A DNA stretch of 64,000 bases, from positions 1,435,339 to 1,499,338 of the forward strand of contig NZ_LN881717.1 in assembly GCF_001457435.1 (NCBI RefSeq), given 5' to 3'. The notes under the pieces were generated by a model. It saw only the letters and a list, made by a program, of their open reading frames with translations, did not search any database and was not told the DNA's origin. This stretch comes from Actinobaculum massiliense. GTDB taxonomy: Bacteria; Actinomycetota; Actinomycetes; Actinomycetales; Actinomycetaceae. The position numbers were made by a program, and so were the translations under genes. Shown piece by piece: positions 18,883 to 27,115 of the stretch; the stretch's first letter is position 1; the number at the start of each line of letters is the position of its first letter.

Positions 18883-18923
18883 AAAAAATCGGAGCGGCTG
18901 AGACTTAGCCGCTCCGATTTTTT
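18883..18923. terminator. Bidirectional rho-independent terminator
   Basis: A perfect 17-bp stem with a seven-base loop (GAGACTT). It has an A-run on one side and a T-run on the other, so it ends transcription from both the dehydratase gene (plus strand) and the convergent glycerate kinase gene (minus strand). Confidence 0.93.
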
Positions 18924-18989
18924 GTGTGAGCCCGGCGCTTTTTAGTATTGCGCCGCGTTCCTGTAGGCGAGCCCCGCGTTAGCTACGCG

Positions 18990-20114
18990 CTACATATTTG
19001 CGCCGATTTTCAGGATCCGGCAGGTTCTCTCAGCGGCGTCCGCGAGGTTCTTCTTGCCGTCCCTGAGGCATTCCTCCAGGGTTGAAACTCTTTGCACAAT
19101 CGGCTCAATCGCGTCAAAGCCGTGCTCGAGCAGCACATCGGCACCTTTCCCGAGCTTCCCGGCGAAAGCAATGACGGGGATTCCAAACTCTTTCGCTACG
19201 TTGGCGACTCCGGCCGGAGTCTTACCCATCAGGGTCTGCTCGTCGATCCCGCCTTCTCCCGTAAATACGAAGTCGCAGCCCTCGGCGTGTTTGCGCAGTT
19301 CCACGGTGTCGACGACGACGTCGATACCGCGCTCGAGTTTTCCGCCCAGGAAGGCGACGAGCGCAAACCCGAGGCCTCCCGCTGCCCCGGCGCCTTCCAT
19401 TTCTATGTAGTCCTCTTTGCCGGAGACGGTGGCAAGGCGCTCAAGCACGCTGTCGAGGAACTCAACGTCCTCTTCGCTTGCCCCCTTTTGCGGCCCGAAA
19501 ATCGCCGAGGCGCCCTTGGGGCCAATAAGCGGGTTGTCGACGTCGCAGGCAATCCGAATATTCACATCGAATACCCGGCGATCGAGCTTTGAAACATCGA
19601 CGCTCTCGAGGTTCTCCATTTCCTCGGGGGAACCGTTGAGTTCGTTGCCGGCGGCGTCGAGGAATGTGACTCCGAGTGCTCGAAGCATACCTGCTCCGCC
19701 GTCATTCGTGCCGGAACCGCCCAGGCCGATCAGAATTTCAGAAACGCCGCGATCCAGGGCGGCCCGCAAAAGCATCCCCACCCCGGCAGACGACATTTGG
19801 CGGATGCGGCGATCCTTTTCCTCCACCATTCCGATGCCAACCGCGGAGGCGATTTCGAAAACGGCCAAATCCTTAGTTGCGGCGATTTCTCCGCGCGCAT
19901 CTGCGCCGAACGCATCGACCACCGGCACTTTCACCAGCTCAGCGTTGAGGGCTTCTGCCAGGGATACGGTGAAACCCTCACCGCCGTCCGCCATCGGAAC
20001 CTCAACGCACTGAGCTTCCGGGAATACGCGACGAACGCCTTCGGCGAGCGCGCTCGCGGCTTCGCCTGCTGTCATAGACTCTTTGAAGCTATCGGGAGCA
20101 CACAAAATCTTCAC
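18990..20114 (-). CDS. garK: Glycerate kinase (GarK/GlxK family)
   Basis: Phosphorylates glycerate, usually at C2, to feed lower glycolysis. The 374-residue product begins KILCAPDSFKESMTAGEAA and has PMADGGEGF, GLGGSGTNDGGAGML and FTGEGGIDEQTLMGKTP, the signature motifs of type I glycerate kinases. The GTG start has AAGGA six bases upstream. It is the last gene of the minus-strand diacid operon and directly follows glucD. With garR it forms the tartronate semialdehyde to 2-phosphoglycerate branch. Confidence 0.93.
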   Translation of the reverse strand: MKILCAPDSFKESMTAGEAASALAEGVRRVFPEAQCVEVPMADGGEGFTVSLAEALNAELVKVPVVDAFGADARGEIAATKDLAVFEIASAVGIGMVEEKDRRIRQMSSAGVGMLLRAALDRGVSEILIGLGGSGTNDGGAGMLRALGVTFLDAAGNELNGSPEEMENLESVDVSKLDRRVFDVNIRIACDVDNPLIGPKGASAIFGPQKGASEEDVEFLDSVLERLATVSGKEDYIEMEGAGAAGGLGFALVAFLGGKLERGIDVVVDTVELRKHAEGCDFVFTGEGGIDEQTLMGKTPAGVANVAKEFGIPVIAFAGKLGKGADVLLEHGFDAIEPIVQRVSTLEECLRDGKKNLADAAERTCRILKIGANM

Positions 20115-20160
20115 GGTGATTCCTTCGTTTGTTTCGTGAGTGGGGCGTCAGGGTGCGAAA

Positions 20161-20192
20161 TGGCGGTGAGAGCCCTTAGCCTCTCACCGCCA
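20161..20192 (-). promoter_or_regulatory. 12-bp intergenic hairpin between glucD and garK
   Basis: TGGCGGTGAGAG and its exact complement enclose an eight-base loop in the 115-base gap between glucD and garK. No T-run follows on the minus strand, so mRNA processing or stabilisation is more likely than termination. Confidence 0.7.
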
Positions 20193-20229
20193 CACGCTAC
20201 CTAATACCTATGGGGAGCATCAAAGATGC

Positions 20230-21567
20230 TTAGCGCACGAGGGCAGGCTTCTTATTGTCGAACTTCCAACCGGGGATGAGGTACTGCATCCCGATCGAAT
20301 CGTCGCGGCCGCCGCCGCCCTCGATCTTCTCCTTGTACAGCTCGTTAGCCGCGAGGATCTGATCCATATCCGGCTCGATACCCAGACCCGGCTTGTTCGG
20401 GATGGTGAGCTTGCCGCCTTCGATCTTGAGCGGTTCCTTGGTGAGACGTTCCACGCCTTCCTGCCAAATCCAGTGGGTATCGAGAGCGTTGTATTCCCCG
20501 GGAGCGGAAGCGCCGCAATGGGCAATCTGCGCGAGGGAAATATCGAAGTGGTTGTTGGAGTGGCAACCCCACGTCATGCCGAACTCGTGGCACAGCTTGG
20601 CTACCTCAACCGAACCGCTCATGGTCCAGAAGTGAGGATCGGCCAGCGGAATGTCTACCGACTGCAACATGATGGAATGCATCATCTGGCGCCAATCCGT
20701 GTTGACCATGTTGGTCGCGGTGGGAAGTCCCGTTGCTCGGCGGAACTCCATGAGAATCTCGCGACCCGAGAATCCGCCTTCCGCACCGCACGGATCTTCG
20801 GCGTAGGTGAGGATTCCAACCTTGTCCTTGCACAGCTCAATCGCTTCTTTGAGTGACCAGGCGCCGTTGGGATCGAGGGTAATGCGCGCGTTGGGGAAGC
20901 GCTCCTTCAGCGCTACGATCGCCTTCATTTCCTCTTCGCCAGAGAGCACGCCACCCTTGAGCTTGAAATCTTCGAAGCCATAAAGATCGTGAGTGGCCTC
21001 CGCCATGCGGACGATGGCTTCCGGGGTGAGCGCCTCTTCGTGGCGCAGACGGTACCAATCAACGTCCGAGTCCTTCTCGCGGTAGTACTCGAGATCGGTT
21101 TTGTCCGGATCGCCTACGTAGAAGAGGTAGGAGAGCGCACGGACTTGATCGCGCTGCTGGCCGTCGCCCAAGAGGGCGGTGACGGGGACTCCGAGGAACT
21201 GGCCGAATAAATCGAGAGTTGCCGCTTCCAGAGCGGTAACGGCATGTACCGTGGTGCGCAGGTCGAAGGTCTGTAGCCCGCGACCGCCCGAGTCGCGATC
21301 CGCGAACCGAGCGTGCACCTCGTTGAGGAAGTTCTTATGTTCAGCCAGAGACCGGCCGAGGACGATGTCCTTCGCGTCTTCAATTGTCTTGGTGATCTTT
21401 TCGCCACCGGGAACCTCGCCTACACCGACGTTACCGGAGGAATCCTCCATGACGACGACGTTGCGGGTGAAATACGGGCCGTGAGCCCCGGATAGGTTGA
21501 GCTCCATGCAATCGCGGCCGGCAACAGGGTAAACATCAATTTTCTTGATTGTGGGAACTGACGTCAT
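20230..21567 (-). CDS. gudD: Glucarate dehydratase
   Basis: Dehydrates D-glucarate (and idarate) to 5-dehydro-4-deoxyglucarate. The 445-residue product has the enolase-superfamily ligands in [17 protein letters not shown] and TNMVNTDW, the base in FKLKGG, and the His-Asp dyad region [11 protein letters not shown]. These residues and the length match GudD rather than the shorter paralogue at 17.7 kb. I chose the ATG at 21567 with a GAGAAG site; the open frame upstream to 21702 runs through the intergenic hairpin and is not coding. Confidence 0.93.
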   Translation of the reverse strand: MTSVPTIKKIDVYPVAGRDCMELNLSGAHGPYFTRNVVVMEDSSGNVGVGEVPGGEKITKTIEDAKDIVLGRSLAEHKNFLNEVHARFADRDSGGRGLQTFDLRTTVHAVTALEAATLDLFGQFLGVPVTALLGDGQQRDQVRALSYLFYVGDPDKTDLEYYREKDSDVDWYRLRHEEALTPEAIVRMAEATHDLYGFEDFKLKGGVLSGEEEMKAIVALKERFPNARITLDPNGAWSLKEAIELCKDKVGILTYAEDPCGAEGGFSGREILMEFRRATGLPTATNMVNTDWRQMMHSIMLQSVDIPLADPHFWTMSGSVEVAKLCHEFGMTWGCHSNNHFDISLAQIAHCGASAPGEYNALDTHWIWQEGVERLTKEPLKIEGGKLTIPNKPGLGIEPDMDQILAANELYKEKIEGGGGRDDSIGMQYLIPGWKFDNKKPALVR

Positions 21568-21658
21568 TGTCTTCTCTTTCGTTATAAGCGTTTGCTGTGG
21601 GACTGAATGCGGCTGTGCCGGTCCCAAATGAATCTTGATAGTGAAAACAGAAACTATG

Positions 21659-21702
21659 TTGTGTGGTGGCGGAGACGTGGATGCGTCTCCGCCACCACAC
21701 AA
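21659..21702 (-). promoter_or_regulatory. 19-bp perfect hairpin between garR and glucD
   Basis: TTGTGTGGTGGCGGAGACG (21659-21677) is exactly complementary to 21684-21702 across a six-base loop. There is no T-run on the minus strand. It lies about 90 bases before the glucD start in the 195-base gap after garR. Confidence 0.85.
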
Positions 21703-21718
21703 TTCCAGATTTGGTTAC

Positions 21719-21756
21719 CTCGCCAATGAAGTCGGGGTCGATTATTCATTGGCGAG
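21719..21756 (-). promoter_or_regulatory. 12-bp hairpin directly after garR
   Basis: CTCGCCAATGAA (21719-21730) pairs with 21745-21756 around a 14-base loop, a few bases after the garR stop codon. Together with the longer hairpin next to it, it fills the gap before glucD. Confidence 0.75.
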
Positions 21757-21762
21757 GGGATT

Positions 21763-22665
21763 TTACTTTTCCTCGGGCAGTCCGGGGTGAAGCTCGATAT
21801 TGGCGAGCTTCTCGTAGACGCGCACCAGCGAGGAGTGATCCTCGGTAGCGTGGCCATCACCGTTGAGCACGGACATCATGTCGCGCACCAAGGAGGTGAG
21901 CGGAAGCGGGGAATCCACGCCGTGACCCGTCTCAAGGACGTTGTTGAGATCCTTGATGTGGAGGTTGATGCGGAAGCCCGGCTTGAAGTTGCGGGCCAGC
22001 ATCATCGGAACCTTGGCGTCCATAACGGTGGAACCGGCCAGGCCGCCGCGGATCGCGTTGTACACGGACTCGGGATCGACACCGGCCTTCTGCGCGAGCG
22101 TGAAGGCCTCACCGCATACGGCGATATTGACGGCGACGATAGCCTGGTTAGCAAGCTTGGCAATGTTGCCAGCGCCGATCGGTCCAACGTAGGTTACCGA
22201 TCCAGCCATGGCGTTGAGGACGTCCTTTACCGATTCGAATACCTTCTCATCGCCGCCGACCATCACGGACAGCGATCCGTCAATGGCCTTCGGTTCGCCG
22301 CCGGAGACCGGCGCATCGAGCATCGGAACATTGTGTTCGGCGAGGGCCTCGGCAACTTCGCGGGCAGCGAGCGGGGCGATGGAGGACATGTCAACGTAGA
22401 TCAACCCTTCATGGGCGCCAGCGACGATGCCGTCTTCCTGGAGAGCCACTTCCTTCACCTGCGGCGAATTCGGAAGCATCGTTATAACGAGGTCAGCGTT
22501 CTCAGCCGCTTCCTTGCCGTTCGCTACCTTGACTGCACCCGCATCCACGAGCGCCTGGATGTTTTCCGCGTTGTTGTCGTTAACGAAGAGTTCGTGACCG
22601 GCCTTGACGAGGTTGAGCGCCATGGGCTTTCCCATGATTCCTAGGCCTACGAATCCAATTTTCAT
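21763..22665 (-). CDS. garR: Tartronate semialdehyde reductase (2-hydroxy-3-oxopropionate reductase)
   Basis: Reduces tartronate semialdehyde to D-glycerate with NAD(P)H. The 300-residue beta-hydroxyacid dehydrogenase has the dinucleotide motif GFVGLGIMGKPMA at the N-terminus, DAPVSGGEPKA near 117-127, and the catalytic lysine K170 in GNIAKLANQ. Family members share these motifs; the choice of GarR over 3-hydroxyisobutyrate dehydrogenase rests on the neighbouring glycerate kinase and glucarate dehydratase. The purine-rich AGAGAGAAAA serves as ribosome site. Confidence 0.88.
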   Translation of the reverse strand: MKIGFVGLGIMGKPMALNLVKAGHELFVNDNNAENIQALVDAGAVKVANGKEAAENADLVITMLPNSPQVKEVALQEDGIVAGAHEGLIYVDMSSIAPLAAREVAEALAEHNVPMLDAPVSGGEPKAIDGSLSVMVGGDEKVFESVKDVLNAMAGSVTYVGPIGAGNIAKLANQAIVAVNIAVCGEAFTLAQKAGVDPESVYNAIRGGLAGSTVMDAKVPMMLARNFKPGFRINLHIKDLNNVLETGHGVDSPLPLTSLVRDMMSVLNGDGHATEDHSSLVRVYEKLANIELHPGLPEEK

Positions 22666-22748
22666 TTTTCTCTCTTTCTATTGTTACCGCGTTCAAATGC
22701 GGAAGATAGGTTTCGAATTATCGGACGATAGTGATGAGTGTTGATCTA

Positions 22749-24102
22749 CTACGCCGGAACAATCGCGCCCATAATCAGGCAGCCAATGAGGCCCAGGCAC
22801 GAGAGAACGGTGGTGTAGCTAGTGCGCACCTTGAGCGTATCGCTAAGCGAAAGGCCGAGGAATTCCTTGAACATCCAGAACCCAGGATCGTTCACGTGCG
22901 ACGCCATAACGGAACCGCAGGCGGTTGCGAGCACCATGATCTCGGGGCTGACGGTGCCAGCGGCGATAAGCGGAGCGGCGATGCCGGCCGCGGTCACCAC
23001 GGCGACTGAAGCCGAACCAAGCGCAACGCGCATAATCGCGGCGATGGCCCAGGCGAGGATGATCGGGGAGAGGTTGACGGACTGGGTGATCTCAACGATG
23101 TAGTCGGAGATGCCGCCCTGGCGAAGCACCGCGGCGAAGGCGCCGCCGCCACCGATAATGAACACGATCATGGCGATCGACTTCACGGACTTCGAGCAGG
23201 ACGCCATGATGGTGTCCATCGGAACCTTGCGAACCAAGGTGAAGTAAAGGACCGCGAACATGAGCGAGAGGAGCAGGGCGAACCAGTCGTGGCCGATGAA
23301 GGAGAAGACCTTCGTTACCGCGTTGTTCTTACCGAGCGTTACCTCGAGGATCGCGTGACCGCCGATGAGGAGTACGGGCATTGCGGTGATGAACAGAGAC
23401 ATCCAGAATCCGGGCATCTCTTCGTCAGTCCACTCCTTGTCCGAAGCGAGGCCGGCAGGCGGGTTAGCGGTGATCTTCTTGACGAAGCCGAGGCGCGGCC
23501 AAATAAGCGCAACAGCCGTGCCGATCGGCAGAGAAATAATCAAACCCCACAGCAGTGCCAGGCCGATAGAAGCGTTGTAGATGCCGGCAACGGCCGAGGG
23601 GCCGGGGTGCGGCGGGAGGAAGGAGTGCATGGTCGAAAGGGCAATAGCCAGCGGCATTGCCAACCACATCACCGGTATCTTGTACGACCGGCAAACGGCG
23701 AAGACGATCGGGATGAGGATAACCCAGGCGGTCTCCCAGAAGAGGACGACGCCGACCAGGAACGCGACGATAATGATCGCGAGCTGGGAGTGCTTGACGC
23801 CGAACTTTGTTGATCAGGGTGGTGGCCAGGCGGTTGGCTGCGCCCATATCCGCCATGAATACGCCGAGCATGGCGCCGAATCCGAGGAGGAGGACGAGCT
23901 TTCCGGTCTGGCCTCCAACGCCACCCTTAATAACGTTGAGCAGGCCGGTTATTTCTGCTTCCTTATCGTCGAGAAGCGGCATGCCCTGGGCGATACCGAC
24001 GACGAGGGAAACAATGATCAGAGAAATGAATCCATTGACCTTGAAAGCAATCATCAAGATCAGGAGGAGCGCAATTCCGAGCGCAAGAATGAGTAATGGC
24101 AT
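22749..24102 (-). pseudogene. gntP: GntP family gluconate/diacid permease, broken by a single-base frameshift
   Basis: The first 98 codons (from 24102) encode an intact GntP N-terminus with LLLILMIAFKVNGFISLII and LLLGFGAMLGVFMADMGAA. The frame then fails at AAC-AAA-GTT. Removing one base of the T-run at 23806-23808 (A-run on the coding strand) gives ATTLINKFGVKHSQLAIIIV and joins the second open frame, which runs to 22749. The restored protein would be about 450 residues, the normal GntP length, with some 12-14 membrane segments. This is either a real inactivation or a sequencing error. The second part has an in-frame ATG at 23672 but no ribosome site I trust. Confidence 0.85.
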
Positions 24103-24149
24103 TTTTATCTCCGCACTGAGATCGTGGATTGGTTTCTTTTACTTGGGGG

Positions 24150-25055
24150 TTAGAGGACGTCGAAATCCTCGATAGCGGTCGCCTGCGCGACGGCGTCCTG
24201 CAGGGCAGGGCGGAAGCGCGGATCGAGTTCGCGCGCGGGGGCAAAGCAGTAGCCCGCTTCGACGCCGGCCATGCGCAGACCCTCCTTGAGCACAACCGGG
24301 AATGTTGCGATATCCACCAGGTTGCGCAACGGCGTCAGGGCATTCTGAAGCCGCAAGGAGCGTTCGAAATCTCCCGCTTGGAAGGAGTTGTAGATTTCAG
24401 AGACCAGGCGCGGTGCAATGTTCGCCGTGGAGGCAATAGCTCCGGCGGCGCCCATGCACAGGCCCGGGAAAATAAGGGTGTCGCGCCCGATAATGACCGA
24501 GAAGTCATCGGGTACCTCACGCAGATAATCTGACGTGAGAGTCATATCGCCGGCGGAGTCCTTAATTCCAACGATGTTCGGCACTTCCGCGAGGTTGAGA
24601 ACCGTGGACAGGGCGACCGGAACCTTGGTGCGTCCGGGGTTGGAGTAAACCAGGATGGGCAAGTCGGTTTCCGAAGCAATGTTGCGGTAGTGGTCAATGA
24701 GCTCCGGCTGGGTGGGCGTCATGAAGTAGGGCGTCAAAACGGACAGGGCCGTGACTCCGCCAACTTCCTGAATCATGTGCGCGGTGCGAACACAGTCCCG
24801 GGTGGTGATCTCGGAGGCGCCAGCGTAGACGGGTACGCGGCCGTTCACATGCTCCACTGTGATTTCAACAACGCGGCGCTTCTGCTCCTCGGACAGGCCG
24901 TAGATTTCGCCTGACGATCCGAGAACGAAAACGCCGTGGACGCCATTATTGATGACGTAATCGAGAACATCGCGCAAGCCCTGCTCGAGGAGGTTCCCCT
25001 CGTGATCGAGCGGCGTAACTAAGGCGGGAATAACGCCGGTGGGTTTCCAGTCCAT
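24150..25055 (-). CDS. DapA-family lyase, probable 5-dehydro-4-deoxyglucarate aldolase or dehydratase
   Basis: A 301-residue TIM-barrel protein of the dihydrodipicolinate synthase/N-acetylneuraminate lyase family. The pyruvate-binding GSSGE is at 47-50, the Schiff-base lysine is K165 in IVGIKDSAGD, and the catalytic tyrosine is Y137 in LVYSNP. In diacid loci such proteins are often called KdgD, which decarboxylates to 2-oxoglutarate semialdehyde. Here no semialdehyde dehydrogenase is present, while garR and garK are, so an aldolase giving pyruvate and tartronate semialdehyde fits better. It is the first gene of the operon and divergent from the IclR regulator. Family certain, reaction inferred. 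Confidence 0.75.
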   Translation of the reverse strand: MDWKPTGVIPALVTPLDHEGNLLEQGLRDVLDYVINNGVHGVFVLGSSGEIYGLSEEQKRRVVEITVEHVNGRVPVYAGASEITTRDCVRTAHMIQEVGGVTALSVLTPYFMTPTQPELIDHYRNIASETDLPILVYSNPGRTKVPVALSTVLNLAEVPNIVGIKDSAGDMTLTSDYLREVPDDFSVIIGRDTLIFPGLCMGAAGAIASTANIAPRLVSEIYNSFQAGDFERSLRLQNALTPLRNLVDIATFPVVLKEGLRMAGVEAGYCFAPARELDPRFRPALQDAVAQATAIEDFDVL

Positions 25056-25082
25056 TTCAATCCGTTCTTCTTCGAACTATTT

Positions 25083-25114
25083 TGTAGATTGGGGTCTACA
25101 TATGTGTACAATAA
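25083..25114. promoter_or_regulatory. Candidate IclR-type operator between kdgD-like gene and iclR
   Basis: TGTAGA (25083-25088) and TCTACA (25095-25100) form a perfect inverted repeat with a six-base spacer. They overlap GTCTACATATGTGTACA (25094-25110), which has a palindromic ACATATGT core. A related GTCTAC-N4-GTGTA stands at about 17658-17672 before the talarate/galactarate dehydratase gene. A site shared by both diacid transcription units beside an IclR gene suggests it is the regulator's target. Confidence 0.4.
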
Positions 25115-25299
25115 GTATTACAGCAAAGATAGTGGTATAGCGACAGGGACTTAAGGCTTATCTGGCGAGATTTCGTCTCGGGTTTACTTTTCGCCTTTCG
25201 CCCGTGCCGTTCTTTGGGTGAGGGTCGCGAAAAGAGAGTCGTTTTTTCGAGCCCTTTTAGTGATAGGGTTGGTTAAGTTTCAACGGTGTCGGGGGTTCT

Positions 25300-26082
25300 A
25301 TGAGTAATGATGAAAAGGTCGCCGCTAGGTCAGTGAGCGGAGGCGTCAAGCCGGTTAAATCGGCGTCGCGAACCATTGAGCTTTTAGAGCTCTTGGCGGA
25401 GCGGAAAGCGAATCCGCCACGCCTGGCCGAGATATGCGAAGCTCTGGGAACTCCGCGCTCTTCGACGTATGCGTTGCTACGGACGCTGGGGCAAGCGGAG
25501 TGGGTTATCGACAACGGATCGGATGGATACTCTCTGGGGATTCGTGCCCTGACCGTCGGAACTGCTTATATTGATGCCGATCCCTATGTTCGGATCATTC
25601 GCCCAATCTTGGCTGACCTTGCCTCATCGTTGCAGGAGACCTTCCACTTGGGTCGAGTGGACCACGGCGACGTCGTCTATCTCTTGACCCAGCAATCCGA
25701 TCGCGTCATGCGTACCTATTCGCGGGTTGGACGGCGCTTGCCCACCACCGCCACCTCCCTTGGTAAAGCGGTTTTGGCCTACCGGCCCGACCTCATACCC
25801 GATGAATTGGTCGTTCTCACCGAATATTCGATTACTGACCGCGCGCAGTTAGAGGAAGAATTGGCGCGCACCCGCGAGCGGGGTTATTCAATTGATGATC
25901 AGGAGAACACCCTCGGACTTCACTGCGTGGGCTTCGCCCTTCCGTATTCCGATGAGGTTACTGACGCGATCTCGTGCTCGATGGCGCTGAGCACCGTCAC
26001 CGACGAGCACGTCAAAGAAGTCGTTACCGCAATGGAAGAGGCGGTTTCGCGAATCGTCGAATCGGCGCCGCTTCGAGGCTAG
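25300..26082 (+). CDS. IclR family transcriptional regulator
   Basis: A 260-residue regulator. Residues about 18-75 are a winged helix (SASRTIELLELLAER, LAEICEALGTPRSSTYALLRTL), and about 90-255 are the IclR effector domain with FHLGRVDHGDVVYL, LPTTATSLGKAVLAY and the G-Y-S-I-D-D-Q-E-N region ending in CVGFALPYS. It is divergent from the diacid operon and almost certainly senses glucarate, galactarate or a pathway intermediate; repression or activation cannot be told from sequence. The ATG at 25300 follows a G-rich stretch. Confidence 0.9.
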   Translation: MSNDEKVAARSVSGGVKPVKSASRTIELLELLAERKANPPRLAEICEALGTPRSSTYALLRTLGQAEWVIDNGSDGYSLGIRALTVGTAYIDADPYVRIIRPILADLASSLQETFHLGRVDHGDVVYLLTQQSDRVMRTYSRVGRRLPTTATSLGKAVLAYRPDLIPDELVVLTEYSITDRAQLEEELARTRERGYSIDDQENTLGLHCVGFALPYSDEVTDAISCSMALSTVTDEHVKEVVTAMEEAVSRIVESAPLRG

Positions 26083-26124
26083 AACACAACCCGCCCCTGG
26101 ATCTGGCGCGAAAACTTAACCAAA

Positions 26125-26145
26125 GCTCTACCGGTTAGGTAGAGC
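26125..26145 (+). promoter_or_regulatory. Inverted repeat upstream of the hydroxyacid dehydrogenase gene
   Basis: GCTCTACC and GGTAGAGC flank a five-base centre (GGTTA), ending 19 bases before the next start codon. It could be an operator or a leader hairpin; no T-run follows. Confidence 0.45.
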
Positions 26146-26164
26146 AAGGGAAAGGAAAACTGCC

Positions 26165-27115
26165 GTGAAGGTACTAGTTCCGCAGGAATTGCCCGATGTC
26201 GAACCGATCGCCGTTGAGGGCGTGAGCTACGTGCGGTATGACGTAGCCGCGCCTATTCCCGCCAAGCACAGCGATGCGGAAGGCCTGGTGGTGTGGGCTA
26301 ATCGCGACCTCGCCGCGCAGGCGCGCCAGCTTCCCCAGCTTCGCTTTGTGCAGGGCCTGGCCGCGGGCGCCGAGGCAACGCTGAAAGGTGATTACCCGGA
26401 GGGCGTTGTGGTGTCCGGGGGAAGTGGCCTGCATGACGTGACGGTTTCCGAGCACGCCCTGGCCATGATTCTTTACTGCGTACGGGGCCTGGGGAAATGC
26501 CGCGCTGCCCAAGCGCGGCATCAGTGGAAGCGTGGGGCGCCAAAGCCGCAGCTGAACACCGCCGATTCGGTGACCACATTGATTGACGCGCGAGTAACCA
26601 TCTGGGGCTACGGCAATATTGGGCGCGAGCTCGCGCCCAAGCTTGAGGCCTTCGGGGCACGGGTACGCGGGCTGGCTCGCTCCGATCGCGAGGAAGGGAG
26701 CGTGCGGGTTTACGCTGCCGGTACGCGCGAAGAACCAAGCCCGGCGCGCAACGATGTGCTTTCGGATACCGACGTTTTGGTGAATATCCTCCCCGCCAGC
26801 GAGGCAACCAAGAGTATTTTCGACGCCGGTGTATTTGCCGCACTTCCGGCCCGCGCCTATGTGATTAATGTGGGCCGCGGGGCCACCGTGGATCAGGCCG
26901 CACTGGCACAGGCACTGCGAGACGGTGAGATTGCCGGCGCGGCGCTTGACGTCACTGACCCCGAGCCGTTGCCGGAAGATTCCGAGCTGTGGGACCTAGC
27001 TACCCTTATTACTCCACATATCGCGGGTAACCGCCCGGTGGGCTGGGAGAAATTGCTGGCGCGCAATCTCGCCGCGTTCCTGGCCGGCGAAGAGATCGAA
27101 AACCGCCTCGCCTAG
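26165..27115 (+). CDS. D-isomer specific 2-hydroxyacid dehydrogenase family protein
   Basis: A 316-residue NAD-dependent oxidoreductase. The Rossmann motif is WGYGNIGRELAPKLEAFG, followed by the family's VNILPASEATK, INVGRGATVDQAAL and the catalytic ALDVTDPEPLPEDSELW segment; the His is in ITPHIAG. The GTG start has AAAGGA nine bases upstream. It lies 82 bases after iclR in the same direction and may belong to its transcript. Substrate unknown; glyoxylate/hydroxypyruvate or a phosphoglycerate-type acid is possible. It converges on the amidotransferase gene, overlapping it by four bases. Confidence 0.86.
   Translation: MKVLVPQELPDVEPIAVEGVSYVRYDVAAPIPAKHSDAEGLVVWANRDLAAQARQLPQLRFVQGLAAGAEATLKGDYPEGVVVSGGSGLHDVTVSEHALAMILYCVRGLGKCRAAQARHQWKRGAPKPQLNTADSVTTLIDARVTIWGYGNIGRELAPKLEAFGARVRGLARSDREEGSVRVYAAGTREEPSPARNDVLSDTDVLVNILPASEATKSIFDAGVFAALPARAYVINVGRGATVDQAALAQALRDGEIAGAALDVTDPEPLPEDSELWDLATLITPHIAGNRPVGWEKLLARNLAAFLAGEEIENRLA

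Noticed and set aside
21787-22644. A 285-codon frame antisense to garR
   Set aside because: Mirror of a conserved dehydrogenase, product unlike any family.
23806-23808. Programmed ribosomal frameshift in gntP
   Set aside because: There is no stop codon, rare-codon pause, slippery heptamer or downstream stem of the usual kind; mutation or sequencing error is simpler.
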